A stretch of DNA of 36,816 nucleotides from a virus: IMG/VR virus record IMGVR_UViG_3300037485_000671, positions 1-36,816 of that record. One strand, written 5' to 3'. The translations under genes and the position numbers were made by a program. Numbering within the stretch: position 1 is the stretch's first letter; each line of letters opens with the position of its first letter. Shown piece after piece: positions 31,042 through 36,816 of this stretch. Below the pieces are notes generated by a model. That model did no database searches, was not told the DNA's origin, and saw only the letters and a list, made by a program, of their open reading frames with translations.

Positions 31042-31385
31042 CTATTCAACCCTTCCCCGTTTGTCAATGCTTTCCTGACGCGCTGCGCAATCACCTTGCC
31101 GCGCAATGTCGTGGTCAGCAACTTCTGCGTCTTCTTGTAGGGGTTGGTTGTGCTGTTCAACATCCCTAAATTTGCCATTGCCGTAACGCTATGGCAAACC
31201 GTAGTAAGAGCCGTGCCTGTCTCGTCCGCGATGACGGATACCGATGTCCCTTCCGGGAACGCCATTGCCGTACAGAACACGCGGACATCAAGCAGGGAAA
31301 GCCGGGTGTCCTCCTCCCGGAAGATGTCCATGACAACAGACAGCCGCAGGAACAATTCCGGATCAGCCACATAGGGGGGGATCAT
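31038..31385 (-). CDS. MarR-like winged-helix protein
   Basis: 115 residues. R-L-S-L-L-D-V-R-V-F-C-T-A-M-A (28-42), G-T-S-V-S-V-I-A-D-E-T-G-T-A-L-T-T-V-C-H (46-65: helix-turn-helix) and N-L-G-M-L (72-76) followed by a wing and a C-terminal helix are the MarR plan; the dimer helices are short. DNA binding likely; ligand unknown. ATGA-coupled to the CsrA-like gene before it, making a two-regulator pair. Confidence 0.68.
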   Translation of the reverse strand: MIPPYVADPELFLRLSVVMDIFREEDTRLSLLDVRVFCTAMAFPEGTSVSVIADETGTALTTVCHSVTAMANLGMLNSTTNPYKKTQKLLTTTLRGKVIAQRVRKALTNGEGLNR

Positions 31386-31618
31386 TCCGGAACCTCCGCG
31401 TGTGGGATGCGGGTAACGGATACGAAGCGCGGGGCAACAACACGGATACGCGCACGCTTGGCGGCGGAACCGCAGCGGCAACCCTTGATGCTGTCGGCCA
31501 GTTCGATGTAGACCGGGACAGGATCGCCGTCCGGGTTGTGTGCAAGAAGAGTGATTGCCTCGCCGTTGTCCTTGCCCATCTTCAACGTCAGAACGAGATG
31601 CCCTAGGTTAGTTGTCAT
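31382..31618 (-). CDS. CsrA-like RNA-binding protein
   Basis: 78 residues from ATG 31618, overlapping the previous gene by 11 bases. H-L-V-L-T-L-K-M-G-K (7-16) matches the CsrA start L-x-L-T-R-K-x-G-E, and A-R-I-R-V-V-A-P-R-F-V-S-V-T-R (56-70) matches the CsrA core V-R-I-G-x-x-A-P-x-x-V-x-V-x-R; Arg70 would be the RNA-contact Arg44 of CsrA. An insert of some 15 residues with G-C-R-C-G lies between. CsrA proteins bind GGA in hairpin loops and block or aid translation. Likely targets include the phage leaders (see findings). Identity is inferred from sequence pattern only. Confidence 0.55.
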   Translation of the reverse strand: MTTNLGHLVLTLKMGKDNGEAITLLAHNPDGDPVPVYIELADSIKGCRCGSAAKRARIRVVAPRFVSVTRIPHAEVPE

Positions 31619-31979
31619 CGGGCCACTCCACGTTGATGATGTCGCCTTGAAAGTACGCCGGAATCCATTCGGATACCAAGTACGTGGACAAGATGGTTGT
31701 CCAACGCTCCTTGGCGTTTTCGACCGACATAGGCGCGTACGGAACCTTGGCCGCGAAGACAAACGCAACGGGTTCGTTGTCGCCGTCCTTCATCACCAAA
31801 CGGGAAGACAGGCTCCACCGTTCCGATGCGCTGCCCTCAACCTCTACGCGCTCGTACATGGCGTGGGAGTCAAGCCCCATGACAATCATGTCATCGGAAC
31901 GCGTCATCACTTCGCGTTCAATGCGCTCCCGGTCTTCTGCGGTCGGCTCTACTTCTTTCCAATCAAATTGATCTTGCAT
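31608..31979 (-). CDS. Acidic protein of unknown function
   Basis: 123 residues from ATG 31979, 8 bases after AAGGA (ATG 31988 has no spacing to it). Acidic helical start (F-D-W-K-E-V-E-P-T-A-E-D-R-E-R-I-E-R-E), then beta-rich (R-W-S-L-S-S-R-L-V-M-K-D-G, V-A-F-V-F-A-A-K-V-P-Y) and a helix with W-T-T-I-L-S-T-Y. First gene of the nine-gene operon after a terminator-like hairpin; no strong promoter seen just before it. No family recognised. Confidence 0.65.
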   Translation of the reverse strand: MQDQFDWKEVEPTAEDRERIEREVMTRSDDMIVMGLDSHAMYERVEVEGSASERWSLSSRLVMKDGDNEPVAFVFAAKVPYAPMSVENAKERWTTILSTYLVSEWIPAYFQGDIINVEWPDDN

Positions 31980-31997
31980 GGTGTCCATCCTTGGAGG

Positions 31998-32027
31998 GGA
32001 AAGGGGGCGGGCACATGGCCCGCCCCC
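31998..32027 (-). terminator. Hairpin between zinc-ribbon gene and regulator operon
   Basis: GGGGGCGGGC (32027-32018) with GCCCGCCCCC (32012-32003), perfect 10-bp stem, loop CATGT, then CTTTCCCC. Weak U tract, so probably partial termination that lets promoter 32392 also feed the downstream operon. Confidence 0.6.
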
Positions 32028-32036
32028 GGGGTTGAG

Positions 32037-32330
32037 TCAGGCGTAGGCGATGTTCGCAACCTGCGAGTGAATGGAAACAATCTTCGCGGTATCGGCGGTG
32101 GCCGTGTCAGCGTTAGCGGCCTTCAGAGCAACATCAACGCCGTCAATCTGTTCCTGCGTGAAGTTGGAGCGGTAATCACTCATCATGTTTTCAATTTCCC
32201 CGGCAAGATCGCACGCGAGGCACAGGTCGCGGGTGCTTTCCTCGTTGCCCGTTTCGCGGGTGCGCTTGCCGCAGCACTCGCAGGTGTAGGTGGTGCTGTT
32301 GCGGCGGCGGGTGGTGAATCGGTTGCACAT
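32037..32330 (-). CDS. Zinc-ribbon protein with AGGTC leader
   Basis: 97 residues from ATG 32330 (AGGAGACA upstream). Y-T-C-E-C-C-G-K (15-22) and D-L-C-L-A-C-D (36-42) give two CxxC pairs, a zinc ribbon; the rest is helical and alanine-rich. First gene behind promoter 32392-32420. May bind nucleic acid or protein; function unknown. Confidence 0.75.
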   Translation of the reverse strand: MCNRFTTRRRNSTTYTCECCGKRTRETGNEESTRDLCLACDLAGEIENMMSDYRSNFTQEQIDGVDVALKAANADTATADTAKIVSIHSQVANIAYA

Positions 32331-32385
32331 GGCTCTGTCTCCTAGTCCCGCGTCCGGCGGGGGCGGTTCGGGCGACCTGCCCGAC
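32331..32385 (-). promoter_or_regulatory. Double-hairpin mRNA leader, AGGUC loop
   Basis: Hairpin 1: TCGGGC, loop AGGTC, GCCCGA (32384-32368), at the predicted +1. Hairpin 2: CCCGC, loop CGGAC, GCGGG (32361-32347). Then GACTAGGAGACAGAGCC and the ATG. Confidence 0.8.
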
Positions 32386-32391
32386 ACGCAT

Positions 32392-32420
32392 ACTGTAACA
32401 CCCCCCTTGGGCGTGGTCAA
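32392..32420 (-). promoter_or_regulatory. Promoter with GC-rich spacer (zinc-ribbon gene)
   Basis: TTGACC (32420-32415), 17-bp spacer with CGCCC-AA-GGGGG, TACAGT (32397-32392). Head of the early/middle region. Confidence 0.78.
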
Positions 32421-32437
32421 CCCCCTTGGGCGATATT

Positions 32438-32466
32438 TTGGCAAGATTGTCAACTTTTCTTGCCAA
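32438..32466. repeat. 9-bp inverted repeat upstream of promoter
   Basis: TTGGCAAGA and TCTTGCCAA with an 11-base gap, perfect, overlapping the last codons of the gene at 32450 and ending 18 bases from the -35 box. Possible operator; no U tract for termination. Confidence 0.6.
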
Positions 32467-32641
32467 GCAGTTTATTGGCCTTCTTGAACTGGTACAGGGC
32501 TGCGCGGGTGTCCTGAATCCGCACCTTGTTTTTCTTGCGGTATTCCCGGTGATATTCCGTCCCGGCGGTCTTGCAGCGTTCGCACCTGCAACCGTTCGTG
32601 TAGCCCGTAATGGCTTCCTGTTCGGGGTGATTGCAGTTCAC
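32450..32641 (-). CDS. Small zinc-finger-like protein
   Basis: 63 residues, GTG start at 32641 overlapping the previous TGA (GTGA) with a G-rich site upstream. N-C-N-H ... G-Y-T-N-G-C-R-C-E-R-C-K gives four Cys and a His that may bind zinc, followed by a basic helix (Y-H-R-E-Y-R-K-K-N-K). The pattern G-Y-x-N-G-C-R-C-x-x-C is common in phage mini-proteins near replication genes. Function unknown, nucleic-acid binding likely. Confidence 0.7.
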   Translation of the reverse strand: MNCNHPEQEAITGYTNGCRCERCKTAGTEYHREYRKKNKVRIQDTRAALYQFKKANKLLGKKS

Positions 32642-33546
32642 GCCGCACCCCCCAAGCGATACCGGATGATGCTGTCGGGCTGCTTGATGTCCTTCCAATC
32701 GGACACCAGTTCCTCCTTGGCAAACTCGTAAGGCGACCTACCGTTCTCCCCCCACTTGACAATCGCCGCTTCCCACGCGGCCCGAATCATCGCGCTGCCT
32801 ATCTGCTTCTCCCGAAGCGTGCGCACGAATACCGTTCGCTGCCTGTCAACGCTGTCATTGTCAATCGCCTTGCATCCCGGCCATCGCTGAATGCGTGCCA
32901 GTTCAAGCGGGGTGACATCGCGGTATGGCAAATCGCCGCATTCGCCTTCAGACGCGTTCGCGCTGCCTCGTTGGCCCTGCGACACCTTCGCGGGCATCGA
33001 ACGCGGCGCAGGGCTATCTGCGGCCCGGGAAACGGTATTGCCCGTTCTATTCCCGGCAGCGTTCTGCAAATTTGAATTCATCCCCTCCCCCCTTCCCCCA
33101 CCCGAAAGGGTGGGGGGGTTACTTGTAACTGTGGTTGTGGTTACGACACGGTGAGCGTGTCGCTGACCGTCACGGTCAGCGTCACGGTCACCGCTACGGT
33201 CACCGTCACACTCATTGCTATGTCGTTTTTTATTGGTCGTGGCCGCAGCGTCCTGCCGCGCCTTCCGAATCGTGTTGGTGCGGTCGCGCTCTCGCTCCAT
33301 GCGCGGATGCACCCACCGCTGTTCGCGGTCATTGTCAACCAAAATCATGCGGGCTGAAATCGCATTCCACCCGGCATCAGACAGCCCGCCCGAAATGCGG
33401 TTGATGGCTTCCCGGTCGTTCGGGATGCCGCCGTTCATCCACGCGAACGAGAGCAACCGGATGTATGCGCCGACCCAATCCGGGGGCCACGCCGCCGTAC
33501 TTGCGTAGAAGTCGGAAGCGTAGAAGGGGAACCAAGGGGTAGCCAT
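32638..33546 (-). CDS. DUF1376-like replication protein
   Basis: 302 residues; TAGGA site before ATG 33546. M-A-T-P-W-F-P-F-Y-A-S-D-F-Y-A-S-T and G-A-Y-I-R-L-L-S-F-A-W-M-N-G-G-I-P (1-43) are the DUF1376 start; this domain is the N-terminal part of many phage replication initiation (O-like) proteins. A low-complexity D/R/H linker (105-140) is followed by a helical C-terminus (A-W-E-A-A-I-V-K-W-G) that may bind DNA. No helicase gene is seen nearby, so it may recruit host replication. Confidence 0.82.
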   Translation of the reverse strand: MATPWFPFYASDFYASTAAWPPDWVGAYIRLLSFAWMNGGIPNDREAINRISGGLSDAGWNAISARMILVDNDREQRWVHPRMERERDRTNTIRKARQDAAATTNKKRHSNECDGDRSGDRDADRDGQRHAHRVVTTTTVTSNPPTLSGGGRGEGMNSNLQNAAGNRTGNTVSRAADSPAPRSMPAKVSQGQRGSANASEGECGDLPYRDVTPLELARIQRWPGCKAIDNDSVDRQRTVFVRTLREKQIGSAMIRAAWEAAIVKWGENGRSPYEFAKEELVSDWKDIKQPDSIIRYRLGGAA

Positions 33547-33555
33547 GAGTCGATC

Positions 33556-33699
33556 CTAAAGCCGGGGCGGAGCGGGGGAGCGGGTGCAATGCAACCCCGC
33601 CCCGCTCCCGGTGTCCATGATGTTGAGCAGTTGCACCCGCTCTTCCCCCACGATACCGCGTCCGGCGGAAATGGCAAGACCGCCCGGGGCAGGTTTCAC
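33556..33699 (-). CDS. Possible 47-residue ORF in the gap before DUF1376
   Basis: GTG start at 33699, no clear SD, stop 9 bases before the next ATG. The first 29 codons (K-P-A-P-G-G-L-A-I-S-A-G-R-G-I-V-G-E-E-R) look coding; the last part lies in an 11-bp inverted repeat. It may be a real leader gene or chance. Confidence 0.35.
   Translation of the reverse strand: MKPAPGGLAISAGRGIVGEERVQLLNIMDTGSGAGLHCTRSPAPPRL
33578..33642. repeat. 11-bp inverted repeat
   Basis: GAGCGGGTGCA (33578-33588) and TGCACCCGCTC (33632-33642), perfect, 43 bases apart, before the replication gene. May be an RNA stem, an operator or part of an origin. Confidence 0.55.
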
Positions 33700-33737
33700 A
33701 GAAAAAGTTCTCTAGGACTATTTGCAACCACGCCGCG

Positions 33738-34007
33738 TCAGGGCTGATCGGTGCGCCGATACCCAAGCCTCCACAGGAGCCGCGCCAAGTCGGTAGCGGT
33801 TTTTGTCACGCACTCTTCGTCAGCGAACGGCAGCAGCGCGTGCAAGGCTTCGTGAATGGTCGTGTCCATCCGATCCTGTTCACCCTGCCATGTTGCTACG
33901 CGGATGATCCGACCACGCACCTTGCCGGGGTCAACCATGTCACCGTAGTCCCTCATGTTGGGGACAAAGCGCAACGTCCAATACTTGCCGTTGAGTCTTA
34001 CGCGCAT
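33738..34007 (-). CDS. Mini-protein with HExxH motif
   Basis: 89 residues. D-T-T-I-H-E-A-L-H-A-L (48-58) holds HEALH, the zinc-protease motif, followed by F-A-D-E-E (acidic third ligand possible), and a helical tail. N-terminus is beta (R-V-R-L-N-G-K-Y-W-T-L-R-F). Resembles small phage M78/SprT-type proteins; too short for a lysin. Starts 2 bases after the phosphoesterase gene. Confidence 0.7.
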   Translation of the reverse strand: MRVRLNGKYWTLRFVPNMRDYGDMVDPGKVRGRIIRVATWQGEQDRMDTTIHEALHALLPFADEECVTKTATDLARLLWRLGYRRTDQP

Positions 34008-34009
34008 GG

Positions 34010-34924
34010 TTAGTGTGCAAAAAAGAATTCAGGAGCAAGGCGGTAGTTCATACGCATGGAGCCGTTTGCGCCGCGATGCGATGCCTTCTCAAAGCGAAGC
34101 CGCATCCACACCGCGCCCTGCATCTCCGGCGTGCGTGCGTTCTCAACGTGGTATCCGGCGTATCCGTCCTGAAACTCATCCTTGTACGTCCCGCACCGAA
34201 TGTGGTACTGGATGTCCTGCACAACGCGGCATCCCGCCTTGTCACACACAAGGCGTTCGCGTGGCATACCCATGAACCATTGCTTGTGAATGTGTCCCTG
34301 CACGCAGACATCAGCATCCGGTGTCACCGCCGCCTGACGGCGAATCGTAAGCGTTCCATGCGACATTAGCGGCGCACCGCCTGTGCCGTGGAAATACTTC
34401 AACATCATTGAATGCTGCTGATGCCGTATCTGCGTGCGGAAGCGCACCCATCCACCGTAGCCCCCGGCATACACCTTGTGTCCGCTCTTCTCCGTCATGC
34501 GTTCGCACAGGCGTTCCGTCAAATCCGTTTCCACGTTCTTCAGCACGGCGGTTTCGTGATTGCCCTTGCCGATGACAACGCAGTTGCGTGCGTATGGCGT
34601 GAAGAAGTCGGACGCGTGCCTGACTAGTGAATCGAGATAGTCCGGAGCCATTGCGTGCTCCTCTCGTATGCCCGCCTTGTTGCGGCGAGGATCGAACTTG
34701 CCTTCCATAGCGCAATGCAGATCACCGAAGTCAAGCCAACCCGCCTTGCGTTCCACCACCTCATCAAGATGTTTTCGTTGCAGGTCATGGTTGGAATGCG
34801 GGTTGTCAAAATGTCGATCCGATGACAGCAGGAACCACCATTCATCGGTGAACCCCGTTGCGGTCAAATCGACAGTATGGATGTTGCGGGATTCGGCGGT
34901 AACGATGAACGGAAGGTCAGACAT
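34010..34924 (-). CDS. Calcineurin-like metallophosphoesterase
   Basis: 304 residues, SD GGAGG 4-5 bases upstream. Metal-site motifs in order: S-D-R-H-F-D (35-40), G-D-L-H (67-70, usual G-D-x-x-D), G-N-H-E (121-124), Y-F-H-G (177-180) and G-H-I-H (210-213). It is likely a phosphatase or nuclease of the phage type. The first motif with Arg is unusual. Lies before the HExxH mini-gene and upstream of replication genes. Confidence 0.82.
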   Translation of the reverse strand: MSDLPFIVTAESRNIHTVDLTATGFTDEWWFLLSSDRHFDNPHSNHDLQRKHLDEVVERKAGWLDFGDLHCAMEGKFDPRRNKAGIREEHAMAPDYLDSLVRHASDFFTPYARNCVVIGKGNHETAVLKNVETDLTERLCERMTEKSGHKVYAGGYGGWVRFRTQIRHQQHSMMLKYFHGTGGAPLMSHGTLTIRRQAAVTPDADVCVQGHIHKQWFMGMPRERLVCDKAGCRVVQDIQYHIRCGTYKDEFQDGYAGYHVENARTPEMQGAVWMRLRFEKASHRGANGSMRMNYRLAPEFFFAH

Positions 34925-34956
34925 TTAGCCTCCGCCATATTGTCCCACGGCTTTGA

Positions 34957-35202
34957 CTAACTCTTTGGCTCTTCTGCCTTGCCAAAAGGAATAGCCTTGT
35001 TTAAGGCTTCCTTCCGCTCATTGCATCCCCGGCACGTTGGAATACCGACAGCCCTTGTTCCCGCTTCGATCAAATCGCCAAGCCCACGGAACTTCCTGCC
35101 CGGTGGCGCGGGGTCAAATCGAATAACCACAACCGTTCCGTCTTGGTTCAACTCAAGCGTGTACGCGCCGAATTGATTGGTAACTACTGCTTTGGTGTTC
35201 AT
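34957..35202 (-). CDS. Mini-protein with C-terminal CxxC motif
   Basis: 81 residues. N-terminal beta (Y-T-L-E-L-N-Q-D-G-T-V-V-V-I-R-F-D), then F-R-G-L-G-D-L-I-E-A-G-T-R-A-V-G-I and C-R-G-C-N-E-R-K-E-A-L-N-K. The G-L-G-D-x-I-x-x-x-T-x-A-x-G-I-x-x-C-x-x-C-x-x-R-x-x-x-L-N pattern recurs in small proteins of many phages, often next to structural genes; its role is not known to me. ATGA overlap with the Cys-rich gene. Confidence 0.72.
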   Translation of the reverse strand: MNTKAVVTNQFGAYTLELNQDGTVVVIRFDPAPPGRKFRGLGDLIEAGTRAVGIPTCRGCNERKEALNKAIPFGKAEEPKS

Positions 35203-36686
35203 AGCCGCTCAATCACAAATGACTTGTAGACGCGCCACCCACGCCTATAGGTTTGTTTAATGCAACTCCGACCAATATCAGAACCGCAATCACAAAAATC
35301 ACATTCCTGAATAGTTGCCGTTGTATAGCAATCTGTTGGGAACAACGCGCTTGAATCGCTGCACATATCTTGGCCGCTTCCGGTAATGGTTGTTGCCAAA
35401 TTACCAAACGCGCCAAGAAAAAGTGGCCATACTGAAGTAGCGGGATAATCAATACACGGAGAAGTTTCTACCCATGTCATGTCCCCGGTTTCGCTATTGC
35501 AATCGAAGTAACCAGACGGAAGATTGCCAGTAGTTCCACCAAAGTAACTTATAGCACCGAACTGCCAACCAAGACATTCATTATTGATGCCGCTTAATGG
35601 GTCATATTGAGTTGGCCAATCAAGATATTTAGTTCCAATGCCGTTGCAAAAGATCAACTCCGCAGCAGCATCCGTCCCACCTGTGTAGTCGTACGGATCT
35701 GCGGTCGTGCCGCATCCCGCCTTGAGCGGAAACACTTGTGCGCACGGCGAGGACAGCGGGTTGTTTCCAATGATCCATCTCGGCCCCATCAAACCATCTT
35801 GATATGTCTGAACTGTTGTGTATTGAACTTCAAGCCACACGCGGTCAACCGCCGGAGTTACTTGAAGCAAGGCGGCGGGCCTGTCGTACATCAAGGTTGC
35901 CGGGAACGAATCCGCAGGAACCGAAGTAACTGGCCCGGTAGCGATGACGGCGGGGTCGGCATTTATGTCTGTAACCGCTTGGGCCAACGTCCTTGTTGCA
36001 AGGTTGTAGGTTGATTGCGTTACGCCACTAGCGTTCTTGATGATGAATTGACCACCCGTAATTTCCCATGTCCAGTTCAAGTAAGTACCAATGTTTGGTC
36101 TGCTTACTGACATATACGCGGGCGGAGTTCCATATACGCACCGATGCGCATAAGAAGCGGTAATCGTTTGCGTTTCATCAGTCTCACCTAAAGTAGTCCA
36201 AGTGACACACGAAGCACATCCGGTTACATCTTTTCGATAATTAACGTCAACTTGATTACGGTCAACCTCACGTTCCCCAATGTAAGACAAACCGGATTGA
36301 GTAAGCGTACCGCCAATATCGGCAAACCATCCGCAACTCGGCTGACTTGACTGTGATGTTGTAATCGTGTCAACATATGGAGCCGTAACTACAAGCGGTT
36401 CCATTTCAAACGAACTAACGTAATGTTGTTCACTTCCCGGTGTATTGCAATTTCCGGATTGTGGCTCCCAAATTGACAAACAAGTCATGTAATCCGGGCA
36501 ATGACAGTCAACAATTGGCGGGCTGCAATCAGGAGTTGCGCCAAAACATGAAAACGATGTCACATCCGTTTTGTTCCACAACTCGTTAGCAGCACGCGCC
36601 CGCAACGTGATGCGAAACGGTCTGCGCGGCAGACACGTTCCCGGGCCACCTCCGCAGCAACACGATGCCACCATAATGCCGCTCAT
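35199..36686 (-). CDS. Large cysteine-rich protein, unknown function
   Basis: 495 residues from ATG 36686 (GAGGAAC 4 bases upstream, overlaps the 28-residue ORF stop). 26 cysteines, many in pairs (A-S-C-C-C-G-G-G, D-C-H-C-P-D-Y-M-T-C, E-C-D-F-C-D-C), with beta-rich, Thr/Ser/Tyr-rich segments between. Its DNA is visibly more AT-rich than its neighbours. Such proteins may be disulfide-bonded or metal-bound virion parts (adhesin or spike). No signal peptide, no family recognised. Confidence 0.78.
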   Translation of the reverse strand: MSGIMVASCCCGGGPGTCLPRRPFRITLRARAANELWNKTDVTSFSCFGATPDCSPPIVDCHCPDYMTCLSIWEPQSGNCNTPGSEQHYVSSFEMEPLVVTAPYVDTITTSQSSQPSCGWFADIGGTLTQSGLSYIGEREVDRNQVDVNYRKDVTGCASCVTWTTLGETDETQTITASYAHRCVYGTPPAYMSVSRPNIGTYLNWTWEITGGQFIIKNASGVTQSTYNLATRTLAQAVTDINADPAVIATGPVTSVPADSFPATLMYDRPAALLQVTPAVDRVWLEVQYTTVQTYQDGLMGPRWIIGNNPLSSPCAQVFPLKAGCGTTADPYDYTGGTDAAAELIFCNGIGTKYLDWPTQYDPLSGINNECLGWQFGAISYFGGTTGNLPSGYFDCNSETGDMTWVETSPCIDYPATSVWPLFLGAFGNLATTITGSGQDMCSDSSALFPTDCYTTATIQECDFCDCGSDIGRSCIKQTYRRGWRVYKSFVIERL

Positions 36687-36769
36687 GCGCGTTCCTCGCA
36701 AACGCATACGAACAGGACAGCAAGCGCGGCAATGATGCCGATGACTGACTGCGTATACGTCAGGTGCAT
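36683..36769 (-). CDS. 28-residue membrane peptide
   Basis: ATG at 36769 with AAGGTG 9 bases upstream. The product (MHLTYTQSVIGIIAALAVLF, then V-C-V-C-E-E-R-A) is one hydrophobic helix with a charged tail. Its TGA overlaps the ATG of the Cys-rich gene, so it is translationally coupled. Could be a holin-like or lysis accessory peptide. Confidence 0.55.
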   Translation of the reverse strand: MHLTYTQSVIGIIAALAVLFVCVCEERA

Positions 36770-36775
36770 TCGTGC

Positions 36776-36816
36776 TTACACCTTACCGCCGCGCTTGGCG
36801 CACAGGAACCAACCTG
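36776..36816 (-). CDS. C-terminus of a small ORF, cut by window edge
   Basis: From the edge, the frame G-W-F-L-C-A-K-R-G-G-K-V ends at TAA, 6 bases before the next ORF, and looks like a membrane-protein tail (aromatic then basic). If the sequence is circular, the exact join with 60-1 would be one base out of this frame and give Q-V-G-S-C-A-P-S-A instead. Which is real depends on the join. Confidence 0.4.
   Translation of the reverse strand, partial: GWFLCAKRGGKV

Noticed and set aside
1-36816. Diversity-generating retroelement, integrase, tRNA or rRNA genes
   Set aside because: No reverse transcriptase, template/variable repeat pair, recombinase or cloverleaf was seen on reading both strands.

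Overview
The window reads as an essentially complete tailed-phage genome (or a very large part of one). All 55 or so recognisable genes lie on the minus strand, packed with 1- to 17-base overlaps, and transcription runs from high to low coordinates. No integrase, tRNA, insertion sequence or bacterial housekeeping gene was seen. Head genes are of the Mu type (DUF935-like portal, Mu F-like protein, protease with nested scaffold, DUF1320-like connector, Mu G-like protein). There is a tail tube, a frameshifted tail chaperone and a tape measure, but no contractile sheath, so a siphovirus is most likely. The DNA is GC-rich with good sigma70-type promoters; a lipoprotein-like lysis-region gene hints at a Gram-negative host, which cannot be named from this sequence.

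Layout in order of transcription. 36816-32450: two tiny membrane ORFs, a large cysteine-rich protein of more AT-rich composition, a CxxC mini-protein, a metallophosphoesterase, an HExxH mini-protein, a DUF1376 replication-type protein and a zinc-finger-like protein. 32330-23272: early/middle region with short transcription units holding a zinc-ribbon protein, a nine-gene overlapping operon (a CsrA-like RNA-binding protein, a MarR-like and a second HTH protein, RusA resolvase), a DUF932 protein, a PD-(D/E)XK-like nuclease, an ERF annealing protein, a Gp157-like protein and small unknowns. 23201-11116: small HTH-like protein, terminase subunits, decoration-like proteins (one fused to an SGNH hydrolase), portal, Mu F-like protein, two proteins carrying SRPGAKA repeats, protease/scaffold and major capsid. 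11044-1: connector, tail and fibre genes, then a small membrane/lysis cluster. The left-edge gene may continue across the right edge, as expected of a circularly permuted genome.

The most unusual feature is a dispersed regulatory element. Seven promoters share TTGACC, a 16-17 bp GC-rich (often palindromic) spacer and a -10 box. Five of them start RNAs that begin with a hairpin whose stem changes by compensatory substitutions while its loop stays AGGUC or AGGUU; a second covarying hairpin lies just before an AGGAGACA-type ribosome site. The phage also encodes a CsrA-like protein, a possible reader of such leaders. Other highlights are a textbook -1 frameshift signal, near-identical DNA repeats encoding SRPGAKA hinges between unlike modules of two proteins, a decoration-domain/SGNH fusion, and promoters that seem to make leaderless mRNAs.
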